From Alkalihalobacillus sp. TS-13 (GTDB lineage Bacteria; Bacillota; Bacilli; Bacillales; Fictibacillaceae): a DNA stretch of 62,957 bases. The notes beneath the pieces are model-generated. The model was given only the letters and a program-made list of their open reading frames with translations. It ran no database searches and had not been told where the DNA came from. Each line of letters opens with the position of its first letter. The stretch's first letter is position 1. The stretch is taken from the NCBI RefSeq assembly GCF_019720915.1, contig NZ_JAHKSI010000009.1, positions 1-62,957 of the forward strand, written 5' to 3'. This document shows, piece by piece, positions 62,902-62,957 of this stretch. The translations under genes and the position numbers were made by a program.

Positions 62902-62957
62902 GTTGCCCGGCGACGTCCTACTCTCACAGGGGGAAGCCCCCAATTACCATTGGCGCT
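62902..62957 (-). rRNA. rrf: 5S ribosomal RNA, 3' end (partial)
   Basis: On the minus strand AGCGCCAATGGTAATTGGGG, then GCTTCCCCCTGTGAGAGTAG and GACGTCGCCGGGCAAC, the 3' half of a Bacillaceae 5S rRNA. The gene continues past the right edge. It is the end of a second rrn operon in the same orientation as the 16S gene at the left edge. The mature 3' end is accurate to a few bases. Confidence 0.95.

Overview
This 63 kb window is the ribosomal-protein and RNA-polymerase region of a low-to-moderate GC, spore-forming Bacillaceae (Bacillota) chromosome. Three things point there. The gene order is close to the Bacillus subtilis interval between two rRNA operons. Strict sporulation and germination genes are present (pdaB, kbaA, gerD, cwlD, sigH). 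The arginine-kinase type ctsR-mcsA-mcsB-clpC operon is present. The genus cannot be fixed from the sequence alone. Nearly all genes lie on the minus strand, so reading the window from right to left follows transcription.

Layout from right to left: the 3' end of a 5S rRNA with two tandem terminators; a short decayed membrane-protein fragment and mgtC; ctsR-mcsA-mcsB-clpC with a CtsR operator; radA, disA, yacL, ispD, ispF, gltX; a tRNA-Cys T-box leader, then cysE-cysS-mrnC-rlmB-rae1; sigH; rpmG-secE-nusG; rplK-rplA; an L10 leader with attenuator, then rplJ-rplL; ybxB; rpoB-rpoC; the str operon (rplGB-rpsL-rpsG-fusA-tuf); the S10-spc-alpha cluster (rpsJ to rplQ); the ECF transporter module ecfA1-ecfA2-ecfT with truA, rplM and rpsI; ybaK, cwlD, salA, gerD(+), kbaA, pdaB(+) and a small unknown gene; finally tandem rrn promoters, the rrn leader and the 5' end of a 16S rRNA gene. 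The two rRNA genes are in the same orientation, so the whole block sits between two directly repeated rrn operons.

The genes make and control the gene-expression machinery: ribosomal proteins, RNA polymerase, elongation factors, translocon, aminoacyl-tRNA synthetases and RNA processing enzymes. They are joined by stress proteolysis (CtsR/McsAB/ClpC), isoprenoid and cysteine synthesis, c-di-AMP synthesis (DisA) and sporulation signalling. Several gene starts look better at TTG or GTG codons (rpoB, rpoC, rplM, rplA, rplK, truA, nusG, sigH, mcsA), judged by Shine-Dalgarno spacing.

No phage, plasmid, transposase or CRISPR array is present. What the genes do not explain is a set of short foldback repeat families packed into the intergenic gaps: (E) a GC-rich element with partly conserved ends, seven full or decayed copies; (R2) an 84-85 bp element bounded by TTAACGGACACC, with one copy apparently inserted in another; (R4) an element bounded by GTTCAAAAG, one copy lying inside the str operon; (R5) a two-hairpin element attached to the 3' ends of salA and sigH; and a cluster of GTGCCAGGCACC palindromes between rpsI and ybaK. 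These are the best candidates for something not yet described.
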